Assembly: GCA_905234655.1 (NCBI GenBank)
Contig: CAJOJG010000034.1
Coordinates: 1 to 34,558 of the forward strand
Direction: 5' to 3'
DNA length: 34,558 bases
Source of the DNA: an uncultured Bacteroidales bacterium
GTDB lineage: Bacteria > Bacteroidota > Bacteroidia > Bacteroidales > UBA3824
Shown here: piece after piece, positions 1 to 7,872 of the stretch
Layout: every line of letters begins with the position of its first letter
Position numbering within the stretch: the stretch's first letter is position 1
Translations under genes and position numbers: made by a program
Notes under the pieces: generated by a model
Seen by the model: the letters and a program-made list of their open reading frames with translations, nothing else
What the model was told of the DNA's origin: nothing
The model's database searches: none

Positions 1-59
1 TTCTGCCAAATCCCGAAACGCAGAAATGTTTTATCATTTAAGTTGATTGTAGCCCATAT

Positions 60-345
60 AAAAACAGAAAACGTGGGATTTCTTTTGTCCACTCGTCCCA
101 CATCCTTAGGCCTTGGCCTGCCCATCTCGTCAGAACGAGCAACACCGAAGCCCACGCAATATGTATATAGCAAACCTTTCTGTTTGCATTAATACATAAC
201 CCGCAGGCATTACGTGTTGCTTTGCTAATGACGAGAATTGTGAAACGGCCAAGTTTCAGGATGCCATTAAGACAAAGCGTACTGTAACGCCTCTATTAAT
301 ATACGTATGTTACCCCTTCCGCCCGTGTGGGCTTCGGAAGCAACA
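60..345 (-). ncRNA. Structured small RNA, 6S-like architecture
   Basis: No convincing protein is encoded here. Read on the minus strand, a TATATTTG promoter element at 349-356 is followed by a transcript whose arm CCGAAGCCCAC (337-327) pairs perfectly with GTGGGCTTCGG (155-145). This makes an 11-bp stem closing about 170 nt. Inside are smaller hairpins, for example TGAAAC/GTTTCA and GCAAAC/GTTTGC. A second domain with CTCGT/ACGAG and AGGCC-type hairpins follows, and the RNA ends in a hairpin with a U-rich tail near 61-101. A long closing stem of about 190 nt with a loose interior is the layout of 6S RNA, and Bacteroidales carry such RNAs. The identity is inference; a leader of an unseen downstream minus-strand gene is the main alternative. 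Confidence 0.5.
61..101 (-). terminator. Intrinsic terminator of the small RNA
   Basis: On the minus strand GTGGGA (101-96) and TCCCAC (78-73) form a stem around a 17-nt loop. It is followed by a T-rich run (GTTTTCTGTTTT). The stem is short but the tail is typical. Confidence 0.5.
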
Positions 346-348
346 CCG

Positions 349-356
349 CAAATATA
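349..356 (-). promoter_or_regulatory. Bacteroidota -7 element for the small RNA
   Basis: On the minus strand the sequence reads TATATTTG, an exact match to TAnnTTTG. It lies a few bases before the presumed RNA start near 345. No clear TTTG -33 box is visible upstream. Confidence 0.5.
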
Positions 357-492
357 TAAAAAGTTTTAATACGATGGTTAGATTATTGAAAAATTTTTTC
401 TACTATTTTTATAATGAATTGACAATCAATAACACACCACAATTTCAAACAATTGTAATGTGCCAAAGGATAATAAAAAATATATTAAACGG

Positions 493-835
493 TTATTCTT
501 TCACCCATTCCGCCACCTTGCGTGTCTCGCTCGAAAAACTTACGCCCACTTTGAAAAGTTTTCTGCCGTCAACGCTGAATGGCAACGCCACATATTTCAA
601 GCACTTTACCGACATCGTAGGTCATAGTGCCATTGTCGCTGTAAACGCCGTTTTCCTTAGCCAATTCTTCCAAATCTTCAAACGGAATATCTATCCCGAA
701 ATCGCGCAATACAATCTGCTGGCTACGCAATGCGCACGAATGGTCGTCGGGTTGTTGGATGAATATCGGGTCGTAAACATTCTCGCCCGACTCTCCGTAG
801 GTGTAGTAACGTCCCCTAAAAGTTGCTTGTGGCAA
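493..835 (-). pseudogene. Broken C39-like cysteine peptidase fragment
   Basis: The first 88 codons (835 to 569, TTG start or truncated upstream) encode QQPDDHSCALRSQQ followed by a helix and GTMTYDVGKVLEICGV. This matches the start of a papain-like/C39-type fold, in which Q and the Cys of SCA would be the oxyanion and catalytic residues. The catalytic His and Asp, expected about 80-100 residues later, are missing because the frame stops at 569. A different frame then carries a plausible C-terminus (LPFSVDGRKLFKVGVSF ... EWVKE) ending at 493. Two good half-proteins in different frames suggest that an internal deletion or frameshift joined unrelated ends. No ATG and no clear promoter lie upstream. 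A plus-strand frame covering 374-871 overlaps this but has no protein-like character. Confidence 0.5.
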
Positions 836-911
836 AGTTGTACAAATTTTACAAGTTCTACATTTAATTAACTATGACACATAAAAGAAGGATGCGAGCA
901 ACTTTATAGCC

Positions 912-1014
912 ATCTAATAGGTCCGCTAAAACCCGAATAATACTACAAAGTATGCAGAATGCGAGCATTCGCAAGTGCTGACATTATTCATTTAGAATTA
1001 GCGGTTCATTAGAT
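912..1014. repeat. 103-bp imperfect inverted repeat with nested hairpin
   Basis: Arm ATCTAATAGGTCCGCTAA (912-929) is complementary, with three mismatches or bulges, to TTAGCGGTTCATTAGAT (998-1014). Between them TGCGA GCAT TCGCA (960-973) forms a perfect small hairpin. The element sits in the 447-base stretch between the broken peptidase gene and the ABC operon, where I see no gene. It could be a folded RNA, a miniature mobile element or the footprint of one. No target-site duplication is obvious. Confidence 0.45.
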
Positions 1015-1222
1015 AGTCAGCCCGTGCAAACGCCCTTCGATTTATGTCTTTAACAACGACAGATTTAGTGAAAATTTTTGATAACGAAAAAAATCTTTTT
1101 GCAACTTTTTTTGCAATTTTTTTGTATCATATTATTATACACTGAATTACACATTGCTTTTTAACTGCATTTCTACCTACTTCATGCTATTTTTCCCCCT
1201 GAAAAATACTGATTTTTAGGTA

Positions 1223-1253
1223 TTGTAACGCTTTGAAATCCACCTTAACTTTG
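1223..1253 (+). promoter_or_regulatory. Promoter of the ABC exporter pair
   Basis: TTG at 1223-1225 and TAACTTTG at 1246-1253 are separated by 20 bases, the Bacteroidota spacing. The start codon at 1283 lies 30 bases downstream behind an A/T-rich leader. Confidence 0.65.
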
Positions 1254-1282
1254 CGGCGGAATTTTTTTTAAAAATTATCGCT

Positions 1283-3052
1283 ATGCAAAACAAATCCAAT
1301 CTGAAAACCCTATTGGATTACGCGGGGAAGTTCAGATTTTTTACAATCGGGGCAATCGTCTTGGCGGCGTTGAGCGCGGTCTTGGCACTGTTGCCTTTCG
1401 TGTATATTTGGAAAATCGTGGGCGAGACACTCAGCGTGATGCCCGATTTTCAAAACGCGCAAAACATTGAAGACTACGGCTTTACGGCGGTCAAAATCGC
1501 AACGTCGGCAATGATGGTCTATTTCGGCGCGTTGGCATGCTCTCACATCGGCGCGTTCAGAACCGTCGCCAACATCCGCGAAAAATGCGTCGAAAAAGTC
1601 CTCAGAATGCCGCTCGGATTCATCGAAAACACCGGCAGCGGCAAAATCCGCAAAATCATCACCGATTCGTCGGCGGCGATGGAAAATTTCATGGCGCACA
1701 TCCTGCCCGACCGCGCCGTCGCAATCACAACGCCAATCGCGATGATTGGATTTCTCATCTATTTCGACTGGAAAATCGGCTTGCTGTGCATCGCCACCGT
1801 CGCCGCAGGATTTTGCATAATGTACATGTTCATGGTCGGCAAAAACCTCAAAAAAGACGTCGCCGCCTACAACGCCGCCCTCGAAAACATGACAAAAGAG
1901 GCCGTGGAATACGTCAGGGGCATACCCGTCGTTAAAACTTTCGGCCAATCGGTGTTCTCTTTCAAGCGGTTCAAAAAGTCAATCGACGATTACGAAAAGT
2001 TTACTATAAGTTACACCAACAGGTTCCGGATTCCGATGACATCTTACACGGTGGTCATCAACTCGGCGTTTGCGATTTTGATTGCCGTCGCGCTCTACAA
2101 CGCCCAAAACGCCGCCGCCCCGAAATTCTTTTCAGACCTGATGTTCTACATCATTTTTACGCCCGTTATCTCGGTAACTCTCAATAAGTTGATGCATTCT
2201 TCCGAGGCTGACATGATAGTCGGGACGGCACTCGGGCGGATAGGCGACTTGATGGCTGTCAATGAAAACCCCGAACCCGAAAAACCTCAACTTCCGAAAG
2301 ATAATTCCGTTGAGTTTCAAGATGTTACGTTCCGTTACGACAGCGCACAGAAAAACGCTTTGGACGGCATTTCGCTCAAAATCCCCTCGGGACACAACGT
2401 CGCTTTCGTGGGGCCTTCGGGCGGCGGAAAAACCACCGCTGCAAGCCTTGTATCAAGGTTTTGGGACGTTTCAGGCGGCAAAATCCTCATCGGCGGCGTT
2501 GACGTCAAGGACATCAAAAAAGAAAATCTTTCCGAAATCGTGTCTTTCGTTTTTCAGGATTCCAAGCTGTTGAAAACCAGTATTTTGGACAACCTCAAAA
2601 TCGCCAAGCCCGATGCCACGCGCGAAGAAATAAATTCTGCAATCGAAAAGGCACGTTGCGCCGACATCATCGCAAAATTGTCTGCCGGACTTGACACCGT
2701 GATTGGCTCAAAAGGCACTTACCTCAGCGGCGGCGAACAGCAACGCATTGCTATTGCGAGAGTTATGCTGAGGAACACGCCGGTTCTCGTGCTTGACGAG
2801 GCGACCGCGTTTGCCGACCCCGAAAACGAGGAAAAAGTTCAGGAAGCGTTCCGCGAGATTTCCAAGGGCAAGACGGTGATTAAAATCGCGCACCGGCTTT
2901 CCACGATTGTGGATTGCGACGAGATTTTCGTGCTTAAAGAGGGCAAAGTCGCAGAGCGCGGCACATATCAGCAACTTATTGACAATCAAGGTATTTATGC
3001 CAAAATGTGGAACGAATACAACGAATCCGCAAATTGGAAAATCAAATCTTAA
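1283..3052 (+). CDS. ABC exporter half-transporter (TMD-NBD), first of pair
   Basis: The 589-residue protein has an N-terminal six-helix ABC exporter membrane domain (about residues 15-310) and a C-terminal ATPase domain. The Walker A GPSGGGKTT starts near residue 377, the signature LSGGEQQ near 481, Walker B VLVLDEAT at about 501-508 and the H-loop IAHRLST near 537. The string after Walker B (ATAFADPENE) is typical of the IrtA/YbtP-type branch, which moves siderophores or related small molecules and usually works as a heterodimer. The gene directly downstream supplies the second half. It sits in the inner membrane. The substrate is unknown: no TonB receptor, siderophore synthesis gene or regulator is adjacent. 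Start choice is clear, with a promoter 30 bases upstream and no earlier in-frame ATG. Confidence 0.9.
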   Translation: MQNKSNLKTLLDYAGKFRFFTIGAIVLAALSAVLALLPFVYIWKIVGETLSVMPDFQNAQNIEDYGFTAVKIATSAMMVYFGALACSHIGAFRTVANIREKCVEKVLRMPLGFIENTGSGKIRKIITDSSAAMENFMAHILPDRAVAITTPIAMIGFLIYFDWKIGLLCIATVAAGFCIMYMFMVGKNLKKDVAAYNAALENMTKEAVEYVRGIPVVKTFGQSVFSFKRFKKSIDDYEKFTISYTNRFRIPMTSYTVVINSAFAILIAVALYNAQNAAAPKFFSDLMFYIIFTPVISVTLNKLMHSSEADMIVGTALGRIGDLMAVNENPEPEKPQLPKDNSVEFQDVTFRYDSAQKNALDGISLKIPSGHNVAFVGPSGGGKTTAASLVSRFWDVSGGKILIGGVDVKDIKKENLSEIVSFVFQDSKLLKTSILDNLKIAKPDATREEINSAIEKARCADIIAKLSAGLDTVIGSKGTYLSGGEQQRIAIARVMLRNTPVLVLDEATAFADPENEEKVQEAFREISKGKTVIKIAHRLSTIVDCDEIFVLKEGKVAERGTYQQLIDNQGIYAKMWNEYNESANWKIKS

Positions 3053-3066
3053 AAAGTAAAGTGGAA

Positions 3067-4710
3067 ATGACAAACCTTCAGCAAAAATACGCGCTTTCCG
3101 ACGAGGGCGCAAAGTCAATGATAATTGCCTCTGTTGCAAATGTTTTTTACAATCTGACGTTGTTTTCGCCGGTCTTTTTGCTTTATATGCTGATTAAGGA
3201 CATTTTGGCGGGGACGTTGGCTGATAACGCAACTTTCTATGTGTCAGGTATTTGCATTTGGATTGCATTGATGGTTTTGACGGCCGTTTGGCAGTACAAT
3301 TCGTGTTTTTATTCCACTTACAAAGAGAGCGGCGTAAGGCGTGTCGCGCTGGCGGAAAAATTGCGGAAACTTCCGCTGTCGTTTTTTGCGAAGAAAGACG
3401 ATGCCGATTTGACCTCGGCACTGATGGACGACGCGGCGAGCATCGAACAGGCTTCGTCGCATTTCATCCCGCAGTTAATTGGCTCTATCATAAGCACTTG
3501 CATATTGTCGGCGTGTCTGTTTTTTGTCAATTGGAAGATGGCTTTGGCGGCGGTCTGGGTGCTGCCGTTGAGCCTTTTGATTGTGGCTTTTTCGCAAAAA
3601 GTTCAGTACCGTCTGGGCAAGAAAAAAAGTGTCGCCGCCGTCGAAATGACCGAAAAAATTCAGGAATGTCTCGACACGGTGAGGGATTTGCGTCAAAACA
3701 ATGCGGAAGACGGTTATTTTCAGGAAGTTAAGGCGAAAATAAAGGACGTTGAAAAACGTATGCTTTGGAACGAACTCGGCACGGGAATTTTTGTAACAAA
3801 CGCCGAAATGCTCTTGAAACTCGGCATCGCTACGACGGCACTTTTCGGCGCAATGTATTTAAAATCAGGCGATTTGACGGTTTTGGATTTCTTTCTTTTC
3901 CTGATAATCGCGGCGCGGCTTTACGACCCGCTTTTGACTTCTTTGGAACATTTTGCGGCGATTATTTCGCTTGATGTCAACTGCGAAAGGCTCAATTCGA
4001 TACTTCTTCACAAGGAAATGACGGGCAGCGAGGATTTGAAGGTAAGCGGCGGGGACATTGATTTTCAGGACGTTAAGTTTTCGTATCAGGACGGTCGGAA
4101 AGTGCTTGACGGTGTAAGTTTTACGGCGAAACAGGGCGAGGTAACGGCGTTAATCGGGCCTTCGGGCAGCGGCAAGACGACTGTTTCGAGGCTTGCGGCG
4201 CGTTTTTGGGACGTCGATTCGGGCAGGATAACTGTCGGCGGCCAGGACATCTCGAAGGTTGAGCCAGAAAAGTTGATGAGCCTGTATTCGATTGTTTTTC
4301 AGGACGTTACTTTGTTCAACAACACTGTTTTGGAAAACATCAGGATTGGCAACAAGAACGCCACCGACGATGAAGTCAAACGTGCCGCCGCGCTTGCCAA
4401 CTGCACGGAATTTGTTGAAAATCTGCCTGATAAGTGGCAGACGGTAATTGGCGAGAACGGCAAGAAACTTTCGGGCGGCGAGCGTCAGCGGATTTCGATT
4501 GCGCGTGCGTTTTTGAAGGACGCGCCGATAATCCTCTTGGACGAAGCCTCGGCCTCGCTCGACGTTGAGAATGAGACACTTATCCAGCAATCGCTTTCAA
4601 AACTGATAGCCGGCAAGACGGTGATTCTCATCGCCCACCGCATGCGCACAGTCGCCGGCGCAGACAAGATTGTGGTGATTAAGGACGGGAAAGCGGAAGA
4701 GGGGAAATGA
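3067..4710 (+). CDS. ABC exporter half-transporter (TMD-NBD), second of pair
   Basis: The 547-residue partner of the upstream ABC protein has a membrane domain at about residues 20-300 and an ATPase with Walker A GPSGSGKTT near residue 364, signature LSGGERQR, Walker B IILLDEAS and H-loop IAHRM. I chose ATG 3067 because it is preceded by GTGGAA and follows the upstream stop by 14 bases. An in-frame ATG at 3007 would overlap the first gene by 46 bases and adds a charged, non-family N-terminus. Both ATPase sites look complete, with Glu after the Walker B Asp in each, so nothing points to one degenerate site. The protein ends GKAEEGK without the usual long tail, 12 bases before the end of a minus-strand remnant. 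Confidence 0.9.
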   Translation: MTNLQQKYALSDEGAKSMIIASVANVFYNLTLFSPVFLLYMLIKDILAGTLADNATFYVSGICIWIALMVLTAVWQYNSCFYSTYKESGVRRVALAEKLRKLPLSFFAKKDDADLTSALMDDAASIEQASSHFIPQLIGSIISTCILSACLFFVNWKMALAAVWVLPLSLLIVAFSQKVQYRLGKKKSVAAVEMTEKIQECLDTVRDLRQNNAEDGYFQEVKAKIKDVEKRMLWNELGTGIFVTNAEMLLKLGIATTALFGAMYLKSGDLTVLDFFLFLIIAARLYDPLLTSLEHFAAIISLDVNCERLNSILLHKEMTGSEDLKVSGGDIDFQDVKFSYQDGRKVLDGVSFTAKQGEVTALIGPSGSGKTTVSRLAARFWDVDSGRITVGGQDISKVEPEKLMSLYSIVFQDVTLFNNTVLENIRIGNKNATDDEVKRAAALANCTEFVENLPDKWQTVIGENGKKLSGGERQRISIARAFLKDAPIILLDEASASLDVENETLIQQSLSKLIAGKTVILIAHRMRTVAGADKIVVIKDGKAEEGK

Positions 4711-4722
4711 GTTTAGCGATCT

Positions 4723-5151
4723 TCACCCTAACACCAACTCTTGATTTCCAATTATTTGCGCAAATAGCGGCGAGTACAGCGCATTGTCGGAAAGAAGCGT
4801 TATGGTCGAAACTTTTCTGCCGCCGTCCTTTGACGACGCGCCGCAATGGTAGATTTTTTCGGTCTTGGTGTCGTAATCTACAACGATAAAACGGTCGTGG
4901 ATTTTGCCGTCGGTGGTTTTGAGGTAGATTTTCAACGACGGATATTCAGCGCGAAAATCGTCAAACTCAACTTTGTGAAGTGCCTTGCCCGTGTTGTCGC
5001 TGAAAAATGTGATTTCGAGCAAAATATTTGACAGTTCGGATTTCGTTACGCAATCGCCGATTTTTGCGACGGCATCGGCACCCTTGTCGTCCAAATCGGA
5101 AAGCGACTGCCTGATTTCCAACATTTCGACCGCAAGTTTTGAGTTTTCCAT
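4723..5151 (-). pseudogene. C-terminal PLD-like domain of an ORF6N-type protein, N-terminus missing
   Basis: The 142-residue reading frame matches only the C-terminal half of a family I recognise from Bacteroidota accessory regions, in which an ORF6N/Bro-type DNA-binding domain precedes a phospholipase-D-like domain. The diagnostic segments are FFSDNTGK, FDDFRAEYPSLKI, HDRFIVVDYDTKTEKIYHCG and ASSKDGG near the end. The N-terminal 40 residues (MENSKLAVEMLE...) look helical and are not the ORF6N domain. A full protein is usually about 300 residues, so this is probably a truncated remnant, although a short intact variant is possible. No promoter is evident on this strand. The strong element upstream points the other way. 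Confidence 0.5.
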
Positions 5152-5184
5152 GTCGAATCGTTCAAAAATTTTATCAAAAAAAAA

Positions 5185-5215
5185 TTTGCGTTCTCATTTC
5201 AAATGTATAACTTTG
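5185..5215 (+). promoter_or_regulatory. Consensus Bacteroidota promoter with almost no leader
   Basis: TTTG (5185-5188) and TAACTTTG (5208-5215) are 19 bases apart, a perfect match to the phylum consensus. The first ATG begins only 5 bases after the -7 element, so the mRNA of the DUF2442 gene should be leaderless or nearly so. Confidence 0.7.
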
Positions 5216-5219
5216 CCTT

Positions 5220-5474
5220 ATGATGAATAACCTACACACAACCAACGCTGAAATCGCTGGCAATTTGTCGGTGTTGCTGTTTTTCAACGACAACACGCGG
5301 CAAACCGTTGACATCGGCGGCTATATCCGCAAACATCCTCACCCTCAATACAACAAATACCTCGACCCTAAACAATTTGCCGCCTTCAAAATTGAAAACG
5401 GCAATATCGTCTGGGGCGAGGATTGGGATTTGATTTTCCCTGTCGAACAACTGCATCAAGGTGTCATCGAATGA
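5220..5474 (+). CDS. DUF2442 family small protein
   Basis: The 84-residue protein has the DUF2442 pattern: a hydrophobic strand followed by a variable loop (LLFFNDNTRQTVDIGGY), then YLDPKQFAAFKIENGNIVW and a terminal WDL.FP segment. These proteins are often paired with a DUF4160 protein in toxin-antitoxin-like or mobile contexts. No DUF4160 partner is visible here. The length is normal, so this copy is intact among broken neighbours. Two ATGs in a row (5220 and 5223) follow the promoter so closely that translation is probably leaderless. Its stop overlaps the end of the minus-strand acylation-cassette remnant by 19 bases. Confidence 0.7.
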   Translation: MMNNLHTTNAEIAGNLSVLLFFNDNTRQTVDIGGYIRKHPHPQYNKYLDPKQFAAFKIENGNIVWGEDWDLIFPVEQLHQGVIE

Positions 5475-5725
5475 CCTTCCCATTTGCGTATCGAATCGTT
5501 GAGCATCCGGGTGAGTTTGTATGCACCTTGTGGTCGTAAATGAATTGATAGGTCGCGGAAATCTTCTTTCGTAAAATTCTCTCTGTCATAGTAATAATCC
5601 AGAAAAACAATGTCCTTGTGTGCCGACAAAAGAGAGTCCTTTTTGATATATAATGCCGACAAGGTATTGCTTGACAGGCTGTCCGCATAATATTTATAAA
5701 CAGGTGTGTCGAACAAACATTGCAA
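5456..5725 (-). pseudogene. C-terminal fragment of SGNH/DltD-like acylation partner
   Basis: This frame (TTG at 5725, no ATG) reads FDTPVYKYYADSL, then DIVFLDYYYDRENFT, DLSIHLRPQGAYKLTRML. This is the end of the SGNH-fold proteins that accompany membrane-bound O-acyltransferases (MBOAT): a conserved Asp, then a His followed by N/RxxGA. A complete protein would be about 300-400 residues, so only the last 85 or so remain. Directly upstream and in another frame is the first part of an MBOAT gene, so one deletion seems to have removed most of both genes. The last residues (GHSMTP) may come from a further junction. Confidence 0.55.
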
Positions 5726-5894
5726 CGGTCATCACGGCAATCACGGGAATCATTTTCAAGTCCGCAATTCCGTAAAAAACATAACTTGCAACGAGTAGAA
5801 TAATATTCTGTATCTTGACGTTTTTGCCGAACAAGTGGTAAGCCACAAACAGCGGCACAAAAAACATCAAGAAACTCAGTGAGTTGAATTCCAT
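5694..5894 (-). pseudogene. N-terminal fragment of MBOAT O-acyltransferase (AlgI/DltB type)
   Basis: From ATG 5894 the frame reads MEFNSLSFLMFFVPLF ... IQNIILLVASYVFYGIADLK. This is the very characteristic start of AlgI/DltB-type membrane-bound O-acyltransferases: two hydrophobic helices and the (L)ASYxFYG motif. The family is normally about 450-500 residues. Here the similarity ends after about 58 residues and the frame stops at 5694. The catalytic His region is absent, so it cannot work. It starts 2 bases after the stop of an acyl-carrier-protein remnant, the order expected for an ACP-MBOAT-SGNH cassette that O-acylates an extracellular polymer. Confidence 0.65.
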
Positions 5895-5896
5895 TT

Positions 5897-6016
5897 TCAG
5901 ATTTTCTTTTTGATATTGTCCACCAACTCGCCGACATTCTTCCACGAGAGGATTTCGGCGGATGTGAACTTGATTTTGAAGTGTTTTTCGATTGCGACGA
6001 TGAGTTGGATGTGCGA
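5897..6016 (-). pseudogene. C-terminal fragment of an acyl carrier protein
   Basis: There is no start codon, but the frame ending at 5897 encodes SHIQLIVAIEKHFKIKF, then SAEILSWKNVGELVD and KKKI. These are helices II-IV of an acyl carrier protein just after the phosphopantetheine site (normally D-S-L-x-H-x-x-L). The D-S-L itself is lost: upstream of the Ser-His the sequence turns into low-complexity DNA that carries the promoter of the plus-strand nuclease gene. Thirty-nine residues remain of about 75-80. The stop is 2 bases before the MBOAT start, as in intact cassettes. Confidence 0.6.
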
Positions 6017-6039
6017 TTGGCAAAAAAAAGTTGAGGGGT

Positions 6040-6070
6040 TTTGCGGTTAAAGAAAAGTTATTTACCTTTG
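6040..6070 (+). promoter_or_regulatory. Consensus promoter of the AAA/PD-(D/E)XK gene
   Basis: TTTG (6040-6043) and TACCTTTG (6063-6070) have exactly 19 bases between them. The start codon follows 28 bases later. The promoter lies where the 5' half of the acyl-carrier gene once was. Confidence 0.7.
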
Positions 6071-6098
6071 CGACAAAGAAAAAAAATCGCAAAACGAT

Positions 6099-7697
6099 AT
6101 GGCAAAACTATTCAACACGGCAGTTACCTGCGACCCGGCTCGTCATTATATGGTCGATACCACGAAGAAGATGAAAGTCTTTGAGCGGCTCATCGACAAC
6201 GGCAACTATTTCACCATCACCCGTGCGCGGCAGTTCGGAAAAAGCACCTCGCTCAACTGGATATACGACCATTTGAGCGACAGGTATTTTGTGATTCCGT
6301 CGAGCTTCGAAAGGTATTCGGACGAGGACTGGACGACAACAATAAATTTTTGCAAGTATTTTTGCAAAAAAGTAATCAACGCTTGTGAAAAGGTGGACGA
6401 CAAAAGCATCATCGGTTTTTGGGAAAATGTGAAACAGATTCCAGACCTTGACTTCGATATTTTGGCGGACAAAATCAAAGAGTTCTGCAAAAAGTGCGAC
6501 AAAAAGGTTGTGCTGGCAATCGACGAGGTTGACCAGGCAAGCAACAACAATGTCTTTGTCCGCTTCCTCGCCATGTTGCGCAACATGTACCTCGACCGCG
6601 AAAAGTTCAAGGACTACGATTCCACATTTTGGTCGGTGATTCTTGCGGGTGTCTATGATGTCAAAAACCTGAAAGTGAAAATCCGTCCCGAAGAAGAACA
6701 TCAATACAATCCACCGTGGAACGTGGCCGCCGACTACAAACTCGACATGACCTTCAACCCGCAGGAAATCAGCACTATGCTTGTCGATTACGAGAATGAC
6801 AACCACATCGGGTTCGACATCAAAGAGATTTCTGAAGAAATCTACAAATATACTTCCGGCTATCCCGTTTTGGTGAGCGGAATTTGCAAGGAAATTGACG
6901 AGAATTTGGACAGAGATTGGACGAAAGACGGCGTTTTAAAAGCGGCAAAAAGCATCATAACCACGGAATCAAACTTGTCGGAAAGCATGACAAAAAATCT
7001 TGACACATATCCGAAGTTGAAAGCCTTTATCAGGGCGGTCATAATGGAAAATTTTTCCGTGCCTTTCGCCCCCAACAATCAGACGATGAAATTCGCCAAC
7101 ATGTTTTCAATCATCAAGAAAAACGCGGTGGGCAGGGTTGAAATCCACAACTTGATTTTCCAACAGATGCTTATCAACTACTTTGTTGCTGAAAGCCAGC
7201 TGAAAACGCTCTTGTTGGATTCCAATATCAGGGCATATACTGACAGACAGGGCGACCTTAACATGCCGCTGATTATCAACCGTTTTGCCGACATTATGAA
7301 ACGCCGCAAGGAAACAAAGCAAAAAGCCGAAGTCGGTCAGATGACTTTCATCGAGCGCGAGGGACGTTTCATGTTCCTCTGTTTCCTGAAACCAATCATC
7401 AACGGCTCAGGCTTTTACTATTCCGAGCCCGAAAACGACGACGGCTCGCGTATGGACTTGGTAATCACCTACAACCACAAGGAATACGTTGTGGAACTCA
7501 AAATTTGGCACGGCACCGAATACGAACTTTCGGGTCGCGACCAACTCTCGGAATACCTCGACGCCCGCAACCACTCAGAAGGCTACCTCGTAACGTTTTC
7601 ATTCCTAAAAGAAAAGACCGTCCAAGAGAAGCCCGAATGGATTGATTACAACGGCAAGAGGATTTACGAGGCAGTGATTGAGTGCGGGAAAAATTAA
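6099..7697 (+). CDS. AAA-ATPase-like / PD-(D/E)XK nuclease-domain protein
   Basis: The 532-residue protein has the two-domain layout of the AAA-ATPase_like plus PDDEXK_9 family (DUF1703-type), abundant in gut Bacteroidota. The N-terminal ATPase has RQFGKST (Lys48) as the phosphate loop and VVLAIDEVD as Walker B (Asp142, Glu143). The C-terminal nuclease-like fold has Asp453 in MDLVITY and ELK (Glu466, Lys468) as its candidate metal-binding core. The biological role is unknown; defence or mobile-element functions have been suggested for relatives. It has its own consensus promoter and no operon partner except the overlapping rubredoxin fragment. The length is normal for the family and both active centres look intact. 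Confidence 0.85.
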   Translation: MAKLFNTAVTCDPARHYMVDTTKKMKVFERLIDNGNYFTITRARQFGKSTSLNWIYDHLSDRYFVIPSSFERYSDEDWTTTINFCKYFCKKVINACEKVDDKSIIGFWENVKQIPDLDFDILADKIKEFCKKCDKKVVLAIDEVDQASNNNVFVRFLAMLRNMYLDREKFKDYDSTFWSVILAGVYDVKNLKVKIRPEEEHQYNPPWNVAADYKLDMTFNPQEISTMLVDYENDNHIGFDIKEISEEIYKYTSGYPVLVSGICKEIDENLDRDWTKDGVLKAAKSIITTESNLSESMTKNLDTYPKLKAFIRAVIMENFSVPFAPNNQTMKFANMFSIIKKNAVGRVEIHNLIFQQMLINYFVAESQLKTLLLDSNIRAYTDRQGDLNMPLIINRFADIMKRRKETKQKAEVGQMTFIEREGRFMFLCFLKPIINGSGFYYSEPENDDGSRMDLVITYNHKEYVVELKIWHGTEYELSGRDQLSEYLDARNHSEGYLVTFSFLKEKTVQEKPEWIDYNGKRIYEAVIECGKN

Positions 7698-7869
7698 GAC
7701 GACAAATATAATCATTCCTAAGAAAAAAGAATCCGGCAAGTACGTCTGCTCGGTCTGCGGCTACGTCTATGACCCTGCCGAACACGACGGCGTGGCGTTT
7801 GACGACCTTCCCGACGACTGGCGTTGCCCCCGCTGCAAGAAGCCGAAAGAAAAGTTCAACAAGGCGTGA
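7678..7869 (+). pseudogene. Rubredoxin domain without a proper start
   Basis: The frame carries a textbook rubredoxin core: [12 protein letters not shown] with Cys codons at 7747 and 7756, then [11 protein letters not shown] with Cys codons at 7825 and 7834. These would bind one iron for electron transfer. The loop between the two knuckles is short (AEHDGVAF), lacking the usual GDPDNG insert. Between the nuclease stop (7697) and the domain there is no ATG, GTG or TTG. The only option is TTG 7678, inside the nuclease gene, which adds an odd lysine-rich leader. It is therefore either translated from that TTG by coupling or is the 3' end of a larger gene whose front was deleted. I favour the second because both flanking loci show similar loss. 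Confidence 0.55.
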
Positions 7870-7872
7870 GGA

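Noticed and set aside
374..871. 165-codon plus-strand frame in the first kilobase
   Set aside because: Antisense to the C39-like fragment, no family-like pattern, and it starts on the promoter region of the minus-strand RNA.
1310..1948. 212-codon minus-strand frame inside the first ABC gene
   Set aside because: Antisense shadow of a clear ABC membrane domain.
3007..3066. Earlier start for the second ABC protein
   Set aside because: Overlaps the first ABC gene by 46 bases and adds residues not seen in the family; ATG 3067 has a better ribosome-binding site.
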